DNA of 64,000 nt from Mycolicibacterium diernhoferi (GCF_019456655.1 NZ_CP080332.1:2046001-2110000), one strand, 5' to 3'; positions 16,844 to 25,737 are shown, numbered from the stretch's first letter. Numbers and translations are program-made. The notes: generated by a model from the sequence alone, not told the origin.

Positions 16844-18643
16844 CTAGGGCTCGGCGAAGTCCACCGGTATCGTGCCCCGGCGCAGCAGCGCCTCCATCTG
16901 GTCACTGGGAATCGGGCGCGACAACAGGAAGCCCTGTGCGCGGTGGCACCCGTGCCGCAGCAGCGTGGCGGCGGCCGTACCGGTCTCCACGCCCTCGGCC
17001 ACCAACTGGAGGTCGAACGCCTCGGCCAGCGCGATGATCGCCCGCACGATGGCCAGATCGCCCGGATCGGCGCCGAGATCCCGCACGAAACTCTTGTCGA
17101 TCTTGAGCGCGTCCACCGGAAGCGATTTCAGCAGGGACAGCACGCTGTACCCGGTCCCGAAGTCGTCGATCGCGACCTGCACCCCGGCGTCGTGCAGCTT
17201 GGCCAGCGTCACCCGGGTGACCTCGATGTCTTGTACGACAATGCTTTCGGTGATCTCCAGGCACACCGAGCCGGGCGGCAACCCGAACTCGGCCACGATC
17301 GTGGCGACCGACTCGGCGAACCCGTCCGCGACGAGTTGTACCGGTGACACGTTCACCCGCAGGACCGCGTCGAGCCCGACGCCGTTGGCCCGCCAGCGGG
17401 CGAACTCGCCGCAGGCCGTGCGCATCACCCAGCGGCCCAGCTCGCCGGCGAGGTTGATGGATTCGGCGACTCCGATGAACGAGTCCGGGGCGAGCAGGCC
17501 GCGGGTGGGGTGCTGCCAGCGGACGAGCGCCTCGGTGGCCAGCACCTTGCCGGTCCGCATATCCACCTCGGGCAGATACCGCAGGAACAGCGCGCCCGTC
17601 TCGATGACGTTCTGCAGGTGTAGCTCGATGTCGTTGCGGAACTCGCTCTCCAGCGAGATCGCATCCGAGTAGAGGATGACCTGATTGCCGCCCGAGTTCT
17701 TGGCGGTGAGCACGGCCTGGTCGGCGTGCCGCAGCAGATCAGAGGTGCTGTCCCGGCCGGGCACCCCGACGGCGACCCCGATGCTGACCGTGCGGGTGAC
17801 CATCTCACCGTCGATCGGCACCTTCTTCGACAGCGCATGCTGCAGCCGCTCCGCGAGTTCCTCGGCCGCGTCGACATCGGTGGGGGAGGCGGGAACCACG
17901 AGGAACTCGTCACCGCCGAGCCGGGCGATCATGCTGGGCCCGGCGGCCTGCGCCAGCCGCTCGGCCAGCACCTGGATGAAGCGATCTCCCGCCGAGTGGC
18001 CGAGATAGTCGTTGATCGCCTTGAGCCGGTCCAGGTCGAAGAACAGTGCGCTGACCGGGCCGGGCTGGTCGGGCTGGAGCCGGGCGTCCAGGTGGGCCAT
18101 CAGGGCCCGCCGGTTGTGCAGCCCGGTCAGGTCGTCGTGCTCGGCCAGGAACCGCAGCCGGTCCTCGGCGTACACCCGGGCCTGGACCTGCGCGAACAAG
18201 GTGGCGATGGCGGCCAGCGCATGCAGTTCCTCGGAGCTCCACTGCCGGTCGCCGGCCATGACGAAGCCCAGCATCCCGGTGGTCACCTCACCGGAGGGCA
18301 ACGGCACGCAGGCCACCGTGGTTCCGGCGTGGCCGCCGGTCTCGGGCCGCAGCACCACCGGTTCCTGCAGGTTCTCGGCCAGCGCGTACACCGGGTCGGC
18401 GTCGGCGAAGTGGATCAATGCCGGCGGATCGGGCTGCGCGCCGGCCGGTCGCGGTGGCCATTCGGCGATCAGCCGAGTCGCATGAATGGTGTGGTCATGG
18501 TGCCGCAGGAAACTGGAATCGACGCCGAAGTAGGTCACCAGTTCGGCAAGAACCTGCTGGCTGACGCCGGTTGCGGTGGCGGCGTCGACGGCGATCAGGC
18601 GTGTGGCGACCGCGGTGACGACGAGTTCGAGGCTGCGGGGCAC
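16844..18643 (-). CDS. GAF-GGDEF-EAL cyclic-di-GMP protein, intact
   Basis: A 599-residue paralogue of the protein at 2749-4581, with the same GAF, GGDEF and EAL order and long stretches of similar sequence. GGDEF is intact at 243-247, EAL at 371-373, and the metal motif DDFGTGYS (Asp493-Asp494) and AEGVET are complete. It should therefore be able to both make and degrade cyclic di-GMP. The GAF domain may sense nucleotide or redox ligands. The GTG start is supported by AGAGAGG five bases upstream. It is not in an obvious operon; a 216-bp region with short tandem repeats separates it from the next minus-strand gene. Confidence 0.93.
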   Translation of the reverse strand: MPRSLELVVTAVATRLIAVDAATATGVSQQVLAELVTYFGVDSSFLRHHDHTIHATRLIAEWPPRPAGAQPDPPALIHFADADPVYALAENLQEPVVLRPETGGHAGTTVACVPLPSGEVTTGMLGFVMAGDRQWSSEELHALAAIATLFAQVQARVYAEDRLRFLAEHDDLTGLHNRRALMAHLDARLQPDQPGPVSALFFDLDRLKAINDYLGHSAGDRFIQVLAERLAQAAGPSMIARLGGDEFLVVPASPTDVDAAEELAERLQHALSKKVPIDGEMVTRTVSIGVAVGVPGRDSTSDLLRHADQAVLTAKNSGGNQVILYSDAISLESEFRNDIELHLQNVIETGALFLRYLPEVDMRTGKVLATEALVRWQHPTRGLLAPDSFIGVAESINLAGELGRWVMRTACGEFARWRANGVGLDAVLRVNVSPVQLVADGFAESVATIVAEFGLPPGSVCLEITESIVVQDIEVTRVTLAKLHDAGVQVAIDDFGTGYSVLSLLKSLPVDALKIDKSFVRDLGADPGDLAIVRAIIALAEAFDLQLVAEGVETGTAAATLLRHGCHRAQGFLLSRPIPSDQMEALLRRGTIPVDFAEP

Positions 18644-18802
18644 CTAGACCTCTCTGTGTGACGCACCTGGTCGGTGCCCAACGATGCACGGCCCCCGAGA
18701 TACCGCTTCGGCACTGCCGCCGGCGGGCTCCGGTCAGCCTGCCGAGAGTCTATTGCAGACACCGGCGCACATCGGTGACATCCGCCGGTCGTGGCGCAGC
18801 TC

Positions 18803-18837
18803 TTTGTCGGTGGGTTTGTCGGTGGGTTTGTCGGGGG
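18803..18837. repeat. 12-bp tandem repeat
   Basis: TTTGTCGGTGGG occurs twice in tandem (18803-18826), followed by a partial copy TTTGTCGGGGG. It lies between the stop of the orphan gene at 18860 and the start of the GGDEF-EAL gene. No other feature was seen in that gap. Confidence 0.8.
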
Positions 18838-18859
18838 CCACCCCGGTATCCGACCGCCG

Positions 18860-19609
18860 TCAGACCCCGGCCTGGACGGCCCCGGCCAATCCGCCGATGT
18901 CCTCGAGCAGCGGCAGCAACACGCGTGTCTCCGCGCGGGTGGCGATAATCTGTTGCGGGTCGGCGGTTCTGGTGAACTCGGCCTGATCCCACCACATCAT
19001 CTTGGTCTCGTAGCGCTCGTCGGGGTAGGGGGTCGCCGGGATCCGGGTGGCGACCACGCCGCCGGAGGACCGCCATCGATCCAGGACGTGCGCCGCGGCG
19101 GTCGCCATGGCGAACTTCGCACCGAGGATGAAGGTGGCATGCAGCGGCATACGCGCCAGAACGGAAGCGAGAGCGCGGCTGTGTGGGTGTCTGTCATCCG
19201 ACCACGCGGTCTTGACCTCCACCACCCCGAAGGGGAGACGATCCTCGATCATCTTGCGCACCAGGGGAAGTGAGTCCTGCCCGGCCCATTCGACCAGCGC
19301 ATGACTCTCCTCGGGCTCCCGGTACGGTCCCTGGGTGCGGACGCCACCGACCACGTGGCCGGCGTCGTCGACCGCGGCGAGGAACAACGACGTCGCGGCG
19401 GGGTCGACGAGTGTGCTCGGGTCGATTGCGCGCTCCACCCCGTGTTTGCGGTAACTGCGCAGTGCGCCCTCGATGAAGTCGTCCCACAGCTCCGGCTCGG
19501 CCGTGGGTGTCGAGAGCACGAGCGTGCTTTCCGATTCTCGATCCCACCACTGTGCGGACGCATTGTCAGAAAGTCCGCGAAACGCGGTTTCGGCGACAGA
19601 CACGCTCAT
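18860..19609 (-). CDS. Conserved hypothetical, GNAT-like
   Basis: A 249-residue soluble protein with no family I can name with certainty. The central stretch LFLAAVDDAGHVVGGVRTQGPY (a strand, turn, strand pattern ending in Gly-Gly-Val-Arg) recalls the acceptor-side core of GNAT/acyl-homoserine-lactone-synthase-like folds, as does its overall length. Conserved-looking tryptophans occur in WWDRES, ELWDDF and MMWWDQ. There are no membrane segments. It stands alone between the GGDEF-EAL gene and a long AT-rich intergenic region. The acyltransferase assignment is a pattern-based guess. Confidence 0.6.
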   Translation of the reverse strand: MSVSVAETAFRGLSDNASAQWWDRESESTLVLSTPTAEPELWDDFIEGALRSYRKHGVERAIDPSTLVDPAATSLFLAAVDDAGHVVGGVRTQGPYREPEESHALVEWAGQDSLPLVRKMIEDRLPFGVVEVKTAWSDDRHPHSRALASVLARMPLHATFILGAKFAMATAAAHVLDRWRSSGGVVATRIPATPYPDERYETKMMWWDQAEFTRTADPQQIIATRAETRVLLPLLEDIGGLAGAVQAGV

Positions 19610-19824
19610 TCCGGACCCACCGATCAGTTGCCGGAACGCGGCCGTGAGGGGGTACGTTCCAGAGAGGCTATTGCGAATAGTGCAGTTAAGTATCGCTATA
19701 TCCAGGGCAGATACCAGCGGTAATTTATTGCCGATGCCGACAATTCGTTGCTGATCGAGCGTAGGTGCGGATTTGGCAACGATGTAATTGAGCTGTAGAT
19801 AGTAGTTATCTGGTAAGAAATCAG

Positions 19825-19836
19825 CTAACTCGTTAG
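19825..19836. promoter_or_regulatory. CTAAC-TC-GTTAG palindrome
   Basis: A 12-bp palindrome with the AAC-N2-GTT core characteristic of KstR-type sites (consensus TnnAACnnGTTnnA, established for mycobacterial lipid regulators). The outer T on the left is missing, so binding is uncertain. Confidence 0.35.
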
Positions 19837-19840
19837 ATTT

Positions 19841-19857
19841 GGCAAATATGATTTGCC
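19841..19857. promoter_or_regulatory. GGCAAAT-ATG-ATTTGCC operator-like palindrome
   Basis: Perfect 7-bp arms around a 3-bp spacer, 167 bp upstream of the MaoC start. A related perfect GCAAATTTGC lies at 15918. Confidence 0.45.
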
Positions 19858-20024
19858 CGTCGCGAAGTTTTCTATATCAATCGCGCATCTGACCGTCAAG
19901 TTGGCATTCGCTGCCATATCTGCGGTGCGGCGACCCGGTGCTGTCGGGACCCGGTGCGCGGTCCGCTCGCTTTACAGACTATGCATGAACCTGAAAAGTC
20001 GACGGCGCGACCGAAGGAGGAACA

Positions 20025-20477
20025 GTGCAGGTTTTCAAAAATCTCGACGAGTTGGTGGGCGCCCAGGGGGCCGAATTGGGCCCGACGGAATGGCTGGAGA
20101 TCAGTCAGGATCGGGTCAATAAGTTTGCCGACGCAACAGAAGACCACCAGTGGATCCACGTCGACCCCGAGCGTGCGGCCAACGGCCCCTTCGGCGGCAC
20201 CATCGCGCACGGGCTGCTGACCCTCTCGTTGCTGCCGCACTTCAACCATCAGCTCTACCGGGTGGAGGGCATCTCGCTGGCGGTCAACTACGGCTACAAC
20301 AAGGTTCGGTTCATCACCCCGGTGAAGGTGGGTGCCCGTGTGCGCGCCCGTGGCGTGGTCAATGACGTCACCCAGCTCCAGGGCGCCGCCCAGTCCACGG
20401 TGACCATCACCGTCGAGATCGAGGGGTCGGAAAAGCCTGCGGCAGTTGCGGAGTCGATCATCCGCTACATCGCCTGA
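20025..20477 (+). CDS. htdZ: MaoC-like (R)-specific enoyl-CoA hydratase
   Basis: A 150-residue single hot-dog-fold hydratase adding water to trans-2-enoyl-CoA. It closely follows the pattern of M. tuberculosis Rv0130 (HtdZ), from memory: ADATEDHQWIHVDPERA carries the catalytic Asp and His dyad, followed by GPFGGTIAHGLLTLSLLPH and NYGYNKVRFITPV. GTG at 20025 is supported by GGAGG four bases upstream. It is monocistronic and ends at a strong terminator. It may serve fatty-acid, polyhydroxyalkanoate or mycolate-related metabolism. The upstream AT-rich region probably holds its regulation. Confidence 0.9.
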   Translation: MQVFKNLDELVGAQGAELGPTEWLEISQDRVNKFADATEDHQWIHVDPERAANGPFGGTIAHGLLTLSLLPHFNHQLYRVEGISLAVNYGYNKVRFITPVKVGARVRARGVVNDVTQLQGAAQSTVTITVEIEGSEKPAAVAESIIRYIA

Positions 20478-20497
20478 CGTTTCGGGCACGTACAGCA

Positions 20498-20533
20498 GAA
20501 GGCCTCGGGCTCGCCCGAGGCCTTCGCGTTTTT
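20498..20533 (+). terminator. Rho-independent terminator after htdZ
   Basis: Perfect 12-bp stem GAAGGCCTCGGG / CCCGAGGCCTTC with loop CTCG, followed by GCGTTTTT. It lies between convergent genes; the opposite strand has only a weak A/U tail, so it mainly serves the plus strand. Confidence 0.92.
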
Positions 20534-20543
20534 CAGGAGAGGG

Positions 20544-21767
20544 TCAGGCCGAGGCTTTGGCCTTGCGTTGAGCCGCCTTCACCAGACCGCCGCCGATGAT
20601 GAGCCGCTGGATCTCGCTGGTGCCTTCATAGAGTCGCAGCAGCCGCACCTCGCGGTAGATCCGCTCCACCGCCACCTCGCGCATATAGCCACTGCCGCCG
20701 TGAATCTGCACGGCGAGATCGGCGACCTTGCCGGCCATCTCGGTGCAGAACAGCTTCGCCGAGGACGGTGCGATGCGCCGGTCCTCCTCGGTGACCCACA
20801 GGCGCGCCGCCTCACGGACCAGGGCCCGCCCGGCCATCACGCCGGTCTGCTGATCGGCGATCATGGCCTGCACCAACTGGAAGTCCCCGATCGGTGTGCC
20901 GCCCTGGGTGGCGGTGGCGGCGTAGGCCACCGATTCGTCGAGGGCACGCTGGGCGGCACCGACGGCGAGCGCGGCGATGTGCACCCGGCCGCGGGCCAGC
21001 GATGTCATCGCCGCCCGGTAGCCGACGTCCTCGCTGCCGCCGACCAGCGCGTCGGCGCCGACGCGGACCTCGTCGAAGCTGACGTCGGCGGTCCAGGCGC
21101 CCTCCTGGCCCATCTTGGCGTCCTTGGCGCCGATGGTGACCCCGGGGGAGTCGGCGGGGACGAGGAAGACCGCGATGCCGGCGCCGTCGGCGTCGGCGGG
21201 GCGGGTGCGGGCGAAGGTCACGAACAGATCGGCGTTGGGGGCGTTGGTGATGAACCGCTTCTGCCCGGTGATCACCCAGTCTGTGTCACTTCCCGAGTCG
21301 CTGCGCTCCTGCCCGCCGGAACCATCCCTGACGGCCTTGGTGCGCAGGCCGGCGGGATTGGACCCGGCGCCCGGCTCGGTCAGCGCGAAGGAGGCGACCA
21401 CCGCGCCGGAGGCGATGCCTTCGAGCCAGCGGGACTTCTGCTCATCGGTGCCGAACCCGACGAGCACCTGCCCGGCGATGCCGTTGTTCGTGCCGAACAT
21501 CGAACGCAGCGCCAGGCTGGTGTAGCCGAACTCCATGGCCAGCTCGACGTCCTGGGCGAGGTTGAGGCCCAGTCCGCCCCACTCCTGTGGGATCGCGTAG
21601 CCGAACAGGCCCATCTCCTTGGTCTGCTCGCGGATGTCGTCGGGTACCCGGTCGGCGGCCATGATCTCCAGTTCGCGCGGGACCACCTGATTGCGGACGA
21701 ACTGCCGGGTGGCGGCGAGGATGTCGGCGAAGTCTTCGTCGGACACGGCGGTCGGATTGGCGGCCAT
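20544..21767 (-). CDS. Acyl-CoA dehydrogenase with in-frame repeat insert
   Basis: A 407-residue FAD-dependent acyl-CoA dehydrogenase. It has the flavin motif [29 protein letters not shown] and the C-terminal [15 protein letters not shown] with the medium-chain-type catalytic Glu present. Unusually, about 13 extra residues ([13 protein letters not shown]) lie between KAVRD and WVITGQKRF, where relatives have only one or two. The DNA there (about 21285-21325) contains GAGCGCAGCGAC, the dispersed short element seen elsewhere in the window. The ATG at 21767 ([10 protein letters not shown]) has AGGAG upstream. It is divergent from the SDR/thiolase operon across a palindromic promoter. Confidence 0.9.
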   Translation of the reverse strand: MAANPTAVSDEDFADILAATRQFVRNQVVPRELEIMAADRVPDDIREQTKEMGLFGYAIPQEWGGLGLNLAQDVELAMEFGYTSLALRSMFGTNNGIAGQVLVGFGTDEQKSRWLEGIASGAVVASFALTEPGAGSNPAGLRTKAVRDGSGGQERSDSGSDTDWVITGQKRFITNAPNADLFVTFARTRPADADGAGIAVFLVPADSPGVTIGAKDAKMGQEGAWTADVSFDEVRVGADALVGGSEDVGYRAAMTSLARGRVHIAALAVGAAQRALDESVAYAATATQGGTPIGDFQLVQAMIADQQTGVMAGRALVREAARLWVTEEDRRIAPSSAKLFCTEMAGKVADLAVQIHGGSGYMREVAVERIYREVRLLRLYEGTSEIQRLIIGGGLVKAAQRKAKASA

Positions 21768-21808
21768 CAGCGGCAACTCCTGGATTGATGCGACAAGCGG
21801 TGGGGCGA

Positions 21809-21844
21809 TTTGGTACAAGAAATATCATATTTTATGTTTGGTAC
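21809..21844. promoter_or_regulatory. Palindromic operator in a divergent promoter
   Basis: A perfect palindrome AAATATCATATTT at 21820-21832 is bracketed by two direct copies of TTTGGTAC (21809-21816 and 21837-21844). It sits between the divergent acyl-CoA dehydrogenase and the SDR operon. The likely binder is the GntR protein encoded at the end of that operon. Confidence 0.6.
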
Positions 21845-21882
21845 CTGGCTCCAGAAGGGGCCACAGGAAGGGATGGACTGGC

Positions 21883-22623
21883 ATGGGTCTGCTTGACGGC
21901 CGCACCGCGGTGATCACCGGGGGTGCACAGGGGATCGGGTTCGCGATCGCCGAACGGTTCGTGGCGGAGGGCGCCCGCGTGGTGCTCGGCGACCTGAACC
22001 TCGACGCCACCGAGGCCGCTGTCGCCAAGCTGGGCGGACCGTCGGTCGCCAAGGCGGTGACCTGCAACGTGGTCGAGGCGACCGAGGTGGAGGCGCTCGT
22101 CGGGGCGGCCGTGGACACCTTCGGCAGCTTGGACGTCATGGTCAACAACGCCGGCATCACCCGCGACGCGACCATGCGCAAGATGACCGAGGAGCAGTTC
22201 GACCAGGTCGTCGCCGTGCACCTGAAGGGCTCCTGGAACGGCACCCGGCTGGCCGCCGGCATCATGCGCGAGGCCAAAAGCGGTGCGATCGTGAACATCT
22301 CGTCGATCTCCGGCAAGGTCGGCCTGGTCGGCCAGACCAACTACTCGGCCGCCAAGGCCGGCATCGTCGGCCTGACCAAGGCCGCCGCCAAGGAGGTCGC
22401 CCACTTGGGCGTGCGGGTCAACGCGATCCAGCCCGGCCTGATCCGCTCGGCCATGACCGAGGCCATGCCGCAACGGATCTGGGACCAGAAGCTGGCCGAG
22501 ATCCCGATGGGCCGCGCCGCCGAACCCAGCGAGGTCGCCTCGGTGGCCCTGTTCCTGGCCTCGGACCTGTCCTCGTACATGACGGGCACCGTGCTCGAAG
22601 TGACCGGCGGGCGGCACATCTAG
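21883..22623 (+). CDS. SDR family 3-oxoacyl/3-hydroxyacyl dehydrogenase
   Basis: A 246-residue classical short-chain dehydrogenase. The cofactor loop is GGAQGIG, the structural motif NNAG, the catalytic Ser in [10 protein letters not shown] and the pair Tyr-x3-Lys in NYSAAKAG. It resembles FabG and 3-hydroxyacyl-CoA dehydrogenases. In this operon it most likely oxidises a 3-hydroxyacyl-CoA to the 3-keto ester for the thiolase. ATG at 21883 is the first start that gives the standard N-terminus [12 protein letters not shown]. The stop TAG directly abuts the thiolase ATG. Confidence 0.9.
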   Translation: MGLLDGRTAVITGGAQGIGFAIAERFVAEGARVVLGDLNLDATEAAVAKLGGPSVAKAVTCNVVEATEVEALVGAAVDTFGSLDVMVNNAGITRDATMRKMTEEQFDQVVAVHLKGSWNGTRLAAGIMREAKSGAIVNISSISGKVGLVGQTNYSAAKAGIVGLTKAAAKEVAHLGVRVNAIQPGLIRSAMTEAMPQRIWDQKLAEIPMGRAAEPSEVASVALFLASDLSSYMTGTVLEVTGGRHI

Positions 22624-23850
22624 ATGGCCGAGTTCACCCGGGAAGCCGTCATCTGCGAGCCGGTCCGCACCCCGATCGGCCGCTACGGCGGCATGTTCAA
22701 ATCCCTGACCGCGGTCGATCTCGGCGTCGCGGCGCTGCAGGGTCTGTTGGCGCGCACCGGCGTGCCCGCCGACGCGATCGAGGACGTGATCCTCGGGCAC
22801 TGCTATCCCTCCAGCGAGGCGCCGGCCATCGGCCGGGTCGTGGCGTTGGACGCCGGCCTGCCGATCACGGTGCCCGGCATGCAGATCGACCGCCGCTGCG
22901 GATCGGGGCTGCAGGCCGTCATCCAGGCCTGCCTGCAGGTGGCCGGCGGCAGCAACGAACTGGTCGTCGCCGGTGGCGCCGAATCGATGAGCAATGTGGC
23001 CTTCCACTCCACCGATATGCGCTGGGGCGGAGCCCGCAGCGGGGTGCAGATCCACGATGGTCTGGCCCGCGGCCGGGTCACCGCCGGCGGCAAGAACTAC
23101 CCGGTGCCCGGCGGCATGCTGGAGACCGCGGAGAACCTGCGCCGCCAGTACGGCATCTCCCGGGTCGAGCAGGACGAACTCGCGGTGCGCTCGCACCAGA
23201 AGGCGATCGCCGCGCAGACCAGCGGGGTGCTGGCCGAGGAGATCATTCCGGTCACGGTGTCCTCGCGAGCGGGCGAGCAGGTGATCTCCGTGGACGAACA
23301 CCCGCGCGCGGACACCTCGGTAGAGGCGCTGGCCAAGCTGCGGCCGGTGCTGGGCAAGAGTGACCCCGAGGCCACCGTGACCGCGGGTAACTCCAGCGGC
23401 CAGAACGACGCGGCCTCCATGTGCATCGTCACCACCCGCGAACGCGCCGCCGAACTGGGACTCAAACCCCTTGTCCGGCTGGCCTCCTGGGGCCTGGCCG
23501 GGGTGGCACCCAACGTCATGGGCATCGGGCCGGTGCCGGCCACCGCGAAGGCGCTGGACAACGCCGGGCTCAAGCTCGCCGATATCGACATCATCGAACT
23601 CAACGAGGCGTTCGCCGCGCAGGCGCTGGCCTGCATGCGCGAATGGCAGTTCACCGACGCCGATCTGGAGCGCACCAACGTGCGCGGTTCGGGCATCTCG
23701 CTCGGGCACCCGGTCAGCGCCACCGGCGGGCGGATGCTCGCCACCCTGGCCCGCGAACTGGAGCTGCGCGACGCGCGGTACGGGCTGGAGACCATGTGCA
23801 TCGGTGGCGGCCAGGGCCTGGCCGCCGTATTCGAACGGATTTCTGCATGA
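22624..23850 (+). CDS. Acetyl-CoA C-acyltransferase (thiolase)
   Basis: A 408-residue degradative thiolase that cleaves 3-ketoacyl-CoA with CoA. The nucleophile Cys is in DRRCGSGLQAV, with NEAFAAQAL, the His of GHPVSATGGRM and the second Cys in CIGGGQGLA. It starts with no gap after the SDR gene and its stop overlaps the next ATG (ATGA). The SDR, thiolase and acyl-CoA dehydrogenase together form most of a beta-oxidation cycle, lacking only a hydratase. Confidence 0.93.
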   Translation: MAEFTREAVICEPVRTPIGRYGGMFKSLTAVDLGVAALQGLLARTGVPADAIEDVILGHCYPSSEAPAIGRVVALDAGLPITVPGMQIDRRCGSGLQAVIQACLQVAGGSNELVVAGGAESMSNVAFHSTDMRWGGARSGVQIHDGLARGRVTAGGKNYPVPGGMLETAENLRRQYGISRVEQDELAVRSHQKAIAAQTSGVLAEEIIPVTVSSRAGEQVISVDEHPRADTSVEALAKLRPVLGKSDPEATVTAGNSSGQNDAASMCIVTTRERAAELGLKPLVRLASWGLAGVAPNVMGIGPVPATAKALDNAGLKLADIDIIELNEAFAAQALACMREWQFTDADLERTNVRGSGISLGHPVSATGGRMLATLARELELRDARYGLETMCIGGGQGLAAVFERISA

Positions 23851-25040
23851 CCAAACTCGCCCAAACCCCCGGCCTGACCGACGTCCAGGCCGAGATCGTC
23901 GCCACCGTGCGCCAGTTCGTGGACAAGGAGATCATCCCGAACGCGCAGGAACTGGAGCATTCGGACACCTATCCGCAGCAGATCGTCGACCAGATGCGGG
24001 AGATGGGTCTGTTCGGGCTGATGATCCCCGAGGAGTACGGCGGCCTCGGTGAGTCACTGCTCACCTACGCGCTGTGTGTGGAGGAACTGGCCCGCGGCTG
24101 GATGAGCGTCTCCGGTGTGATCAACACCCACTTCATCGTCGCGTACATGATCCGCCAGCACGGCACCGACGAGCAGAAGCAGCACTACCTGCCGCGGATG
24201 GCGACCGGGGAGGTGCGTGGCGCGTTCTCGATGTCCGAGCCGGAGTTGGGCTCCGATGTCGCCGCGATCCGCACCAAGGGTGTTCGGGATGCCGACGGGA
24301 ACTACACGATCACCGGCCAGAAGATGTGGCTGACCAACGGTGGCAGCTCGACGCTGGTGGCCGCTTTGGTGAAAACCGATGAGGGAGCGGACAAGGCGCA
24401 CCGCAACCTGACCGCGTTCCTGATCGAGAAGCCCGCCGGATTCGGTGAGGTGTTGCCGGGGCTGACCATCCCGGGCAAGCTCGACAAGCTCGGCTACAAG
24501 GGCATCGACACCACCGAGATGATCTTCGACGGCTACCGTGCCACCGCCGGCGACGTGCTCGGCGGGGTGCCCGGCAAGGGCTTCTTCCAGATGATGGACG
24601 GTGTCGAGGTCGGCCGGGTGAACGTCTCGGCGCGGGCCTGCGGGGTTGCGCTGCGGGCGTTCGAATTGGCGATTCGCTATGCGCAGCAACGGGAGACGTT
24701 CGGCAAGCCGATCGCCGGGCACCAGGCCATCGCCTTCCAGCTCGCCGAGATGGCAACCAAGGTCGAGGCCGCCCACCTGATGATGGTCAACGCGGCCCGG
24801 CTCAAGGACTCCGGCGACCGCAACGACGTGGCCTCCGGTATGGCGAAATACCTTGCCAGTGAGTACTGCGCGGAGGTCACCCAGCAGGCGTTCCGGATCC
24901 ACGGCGGCTACGGCTACTCCAAGGAGTACGAGATCGAGCGGCTGATGCGGGATTCGCCCTTCCTGCTGATCGGCGAGGGCACCAGCGAGATCCAGAAGAC
25001 CATCATCAGCAAGAACCTGCTCGATGAGTATCGGATCTGA
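23847..25040 (+). CDS. Acyl-CoA dehydrogenase
   Basis: A 397-residue acyl-CoA dehydrogenase. It has SMSEPELGSDVAAIRT in the flavin-binding middle domain, MWLTNGGSSTLVAAL, IHGGYGYSKEYEIERLMRD and a terminal GEGTSEIQKTI with the catalytic Glu of the YEGT position retained. It probably acts on the same substrate as the neighbouring SDR and thiolase. It overlaps the thiolase stop (ATGA) and the GntR start by 17 bases, so the four genes are translated as one tightly coupled operon. Confidence 0.92.
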   Translation: MTKLAQTPGLTDVQAEIVATVRQFVDKEIIPNAQELEHSDTYPQQIVDQMREMGLFGLMIPEEYGGLGESLLTYALCVEELARGWMSVSGVINTHFIVAYMIRQHGTDEQKQHYLPRMATGEVRGAFSMSEPELGSDVAAIRTKGVRDADGNYTITGQKMWLTNGGSSTLVAALVKTDEGADKAHRNLTAFLIEKPAGFGEVLPGLTIPGKLDKLGYKGIDTTEMIFDGYRATAGDVLGGVPGKGFFQMMDGVEVGRVNVSARACGVALRAFELAIRYAQQRETFGKPIAGHQAIAFQLAEMATKVEAAHLMMVNAARLKDSGDRNDVASGMAKYLASEYCAEVTQQAFRIHGGYGYSKEYEIERLMRDSPFLLIGEGTSEIQKTIISKNLLDEYRI

Positions 25041-25737
25041 TCCACCGGGGCGAGCGGAGCGACGGGGGGACCCGGAGTTCGCGGCCCGCCCGCAACTGTC
25101 CGACGACGTCGCCCGGGTGGTGCGGCGGCGGATCTTCGACGGCACCTACCGTGCCGGGGAGTACCTGCGACTGGACCAGTTGGCCGCGGACCTCGGGATC
25201 AGTGTCACCCCGGTGCGGGAGGCGCTGCTGAACCTGCGCGCGGAGGGTCTGCTGGTGCAGCACCCGCGACGCGGATTCATGGTGTTGGAGTTCACCGCGC
25301 GCGACCTCGCCGACGTCGCCCAGGTGCAGGCGTATGTCGGCGGGGAACTCGCGGCCAGGGCGGCCGAGAACATCAGCGCCGAACAGCTTTCCGAGCTCAA
25401 GGAGATCCAGGACCAGCTGGAGCGGGCCTACGGGGAATCCGATCCGGAGCGCACGGTGCGGCTCAACCACGAGTACCACCGGTTGATCAACGTCGCCGCC
25501 GCCTCACCCAAGCTGACCCAGTTCATGTCGGGGATCACCCGTTATCAGCCCGAGTCGGTGTTCCCGACGCTGCCGGGTTGGCCGACGCAGTCGATCAAGG
25601 ACCACCGCCGGGTGATCGCGGCGTTCGAGAACCGCGATCCGAGCGAGGCCCGGGCGGCGATGGCCGAGCACTTCACCATCGGGGTGGCCCCGCTGTGCGA
25701 GCACCTGGCCGCGCTGGGGGTCATCGCGCCGATCTGA
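25024..25737 (+). CDS. GntR-family regulator (FCD domain)
   Basis: A 237-residue regulator with an N-terminal winged helix (YLRLDQLAADLGISVTPVREAL) and a C-terminal all-helical FCD effector domain with metal-ligand-like residues in RLNHEYHRLI and KDHRRVIAAF. Such proteins usually sense an organic acid or acyl-CoA and repress their own catabolic operon. It is the last gene of the SDR/thiolase/dehydrogenase operon. The first about 20 residues include a translated GGGGCGAGCGGAGCGACGGG element, so the true start may be a little downstream. Candidate targets are the palindrome at 21820 and the tandem palindromes at 25735. Confidence 0.88.
   Translation: MSIGSDPPGRAERRGDPEFAARPQLSDDVARVVRRRIFDGTYRAGEYLRLDQLAADLGISVTPVREALLNLRAEGLLVQHPRRGFMVLEFTARDLADVAQVQAYVGGELAARAAENISAEQLSELKEIQDQLERAYGESDPERTVRLNHEYHRLINVAAASPKLTQFMSGITRYQPESVFPTLPGWPTQSIKDHRRVIAAFENRDPSEARAAMAEHFTIGVAPLCEHLAALGVIAPI
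25047..25070. repeat. Short dispersed GCGAGCG-N-AGCGAC element
   Basis: GGGGCGAGCGGAGCGACGGG followed by GGGA, just after the dehydrogenase stop and inside the 5' end of the GntR gene. It matches in inverse orientation the element at 61570. Confidence 0.6.

Larger units (their letters stand above)
19610..20024. promoter_or_regulatory. 415-bp AT-rich intergenic region
   Basis: No convincing gene. GC content falls sharply; 19801-19860 is about 37% GC while flanking genes are near 65-70%. It holds at least two symmetric sites, listed separately, plus candidate promoters for the divergent flanking genes. A short frame at 19853-20122 overlaps the MaoC start and looks spurious. Low GC could mark a complex promoter or a remnant of foreign DNA. 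Confidence 0.6.

Noticed and set aside
18803..18837. Short direct repeats as a possible CRISPR array
   Set aside because: A 12-bp unit in tandem without spacers, no cas genes nearby.
21832..23709. A 625-codon minus-strand frame over the SDR and thiolase genes
   Set aside because: Composition is antisense-like, there is no domain, and both plus-strand genes are unambiguous.
23421..25040. Apparent fusion of thiolase end and acyl-CoA dehydrogenase
   Set aside because: The first 142 codons are a shifted frame of the thiolase gene. ATG 23847 with the ATGA overlap is the real start.
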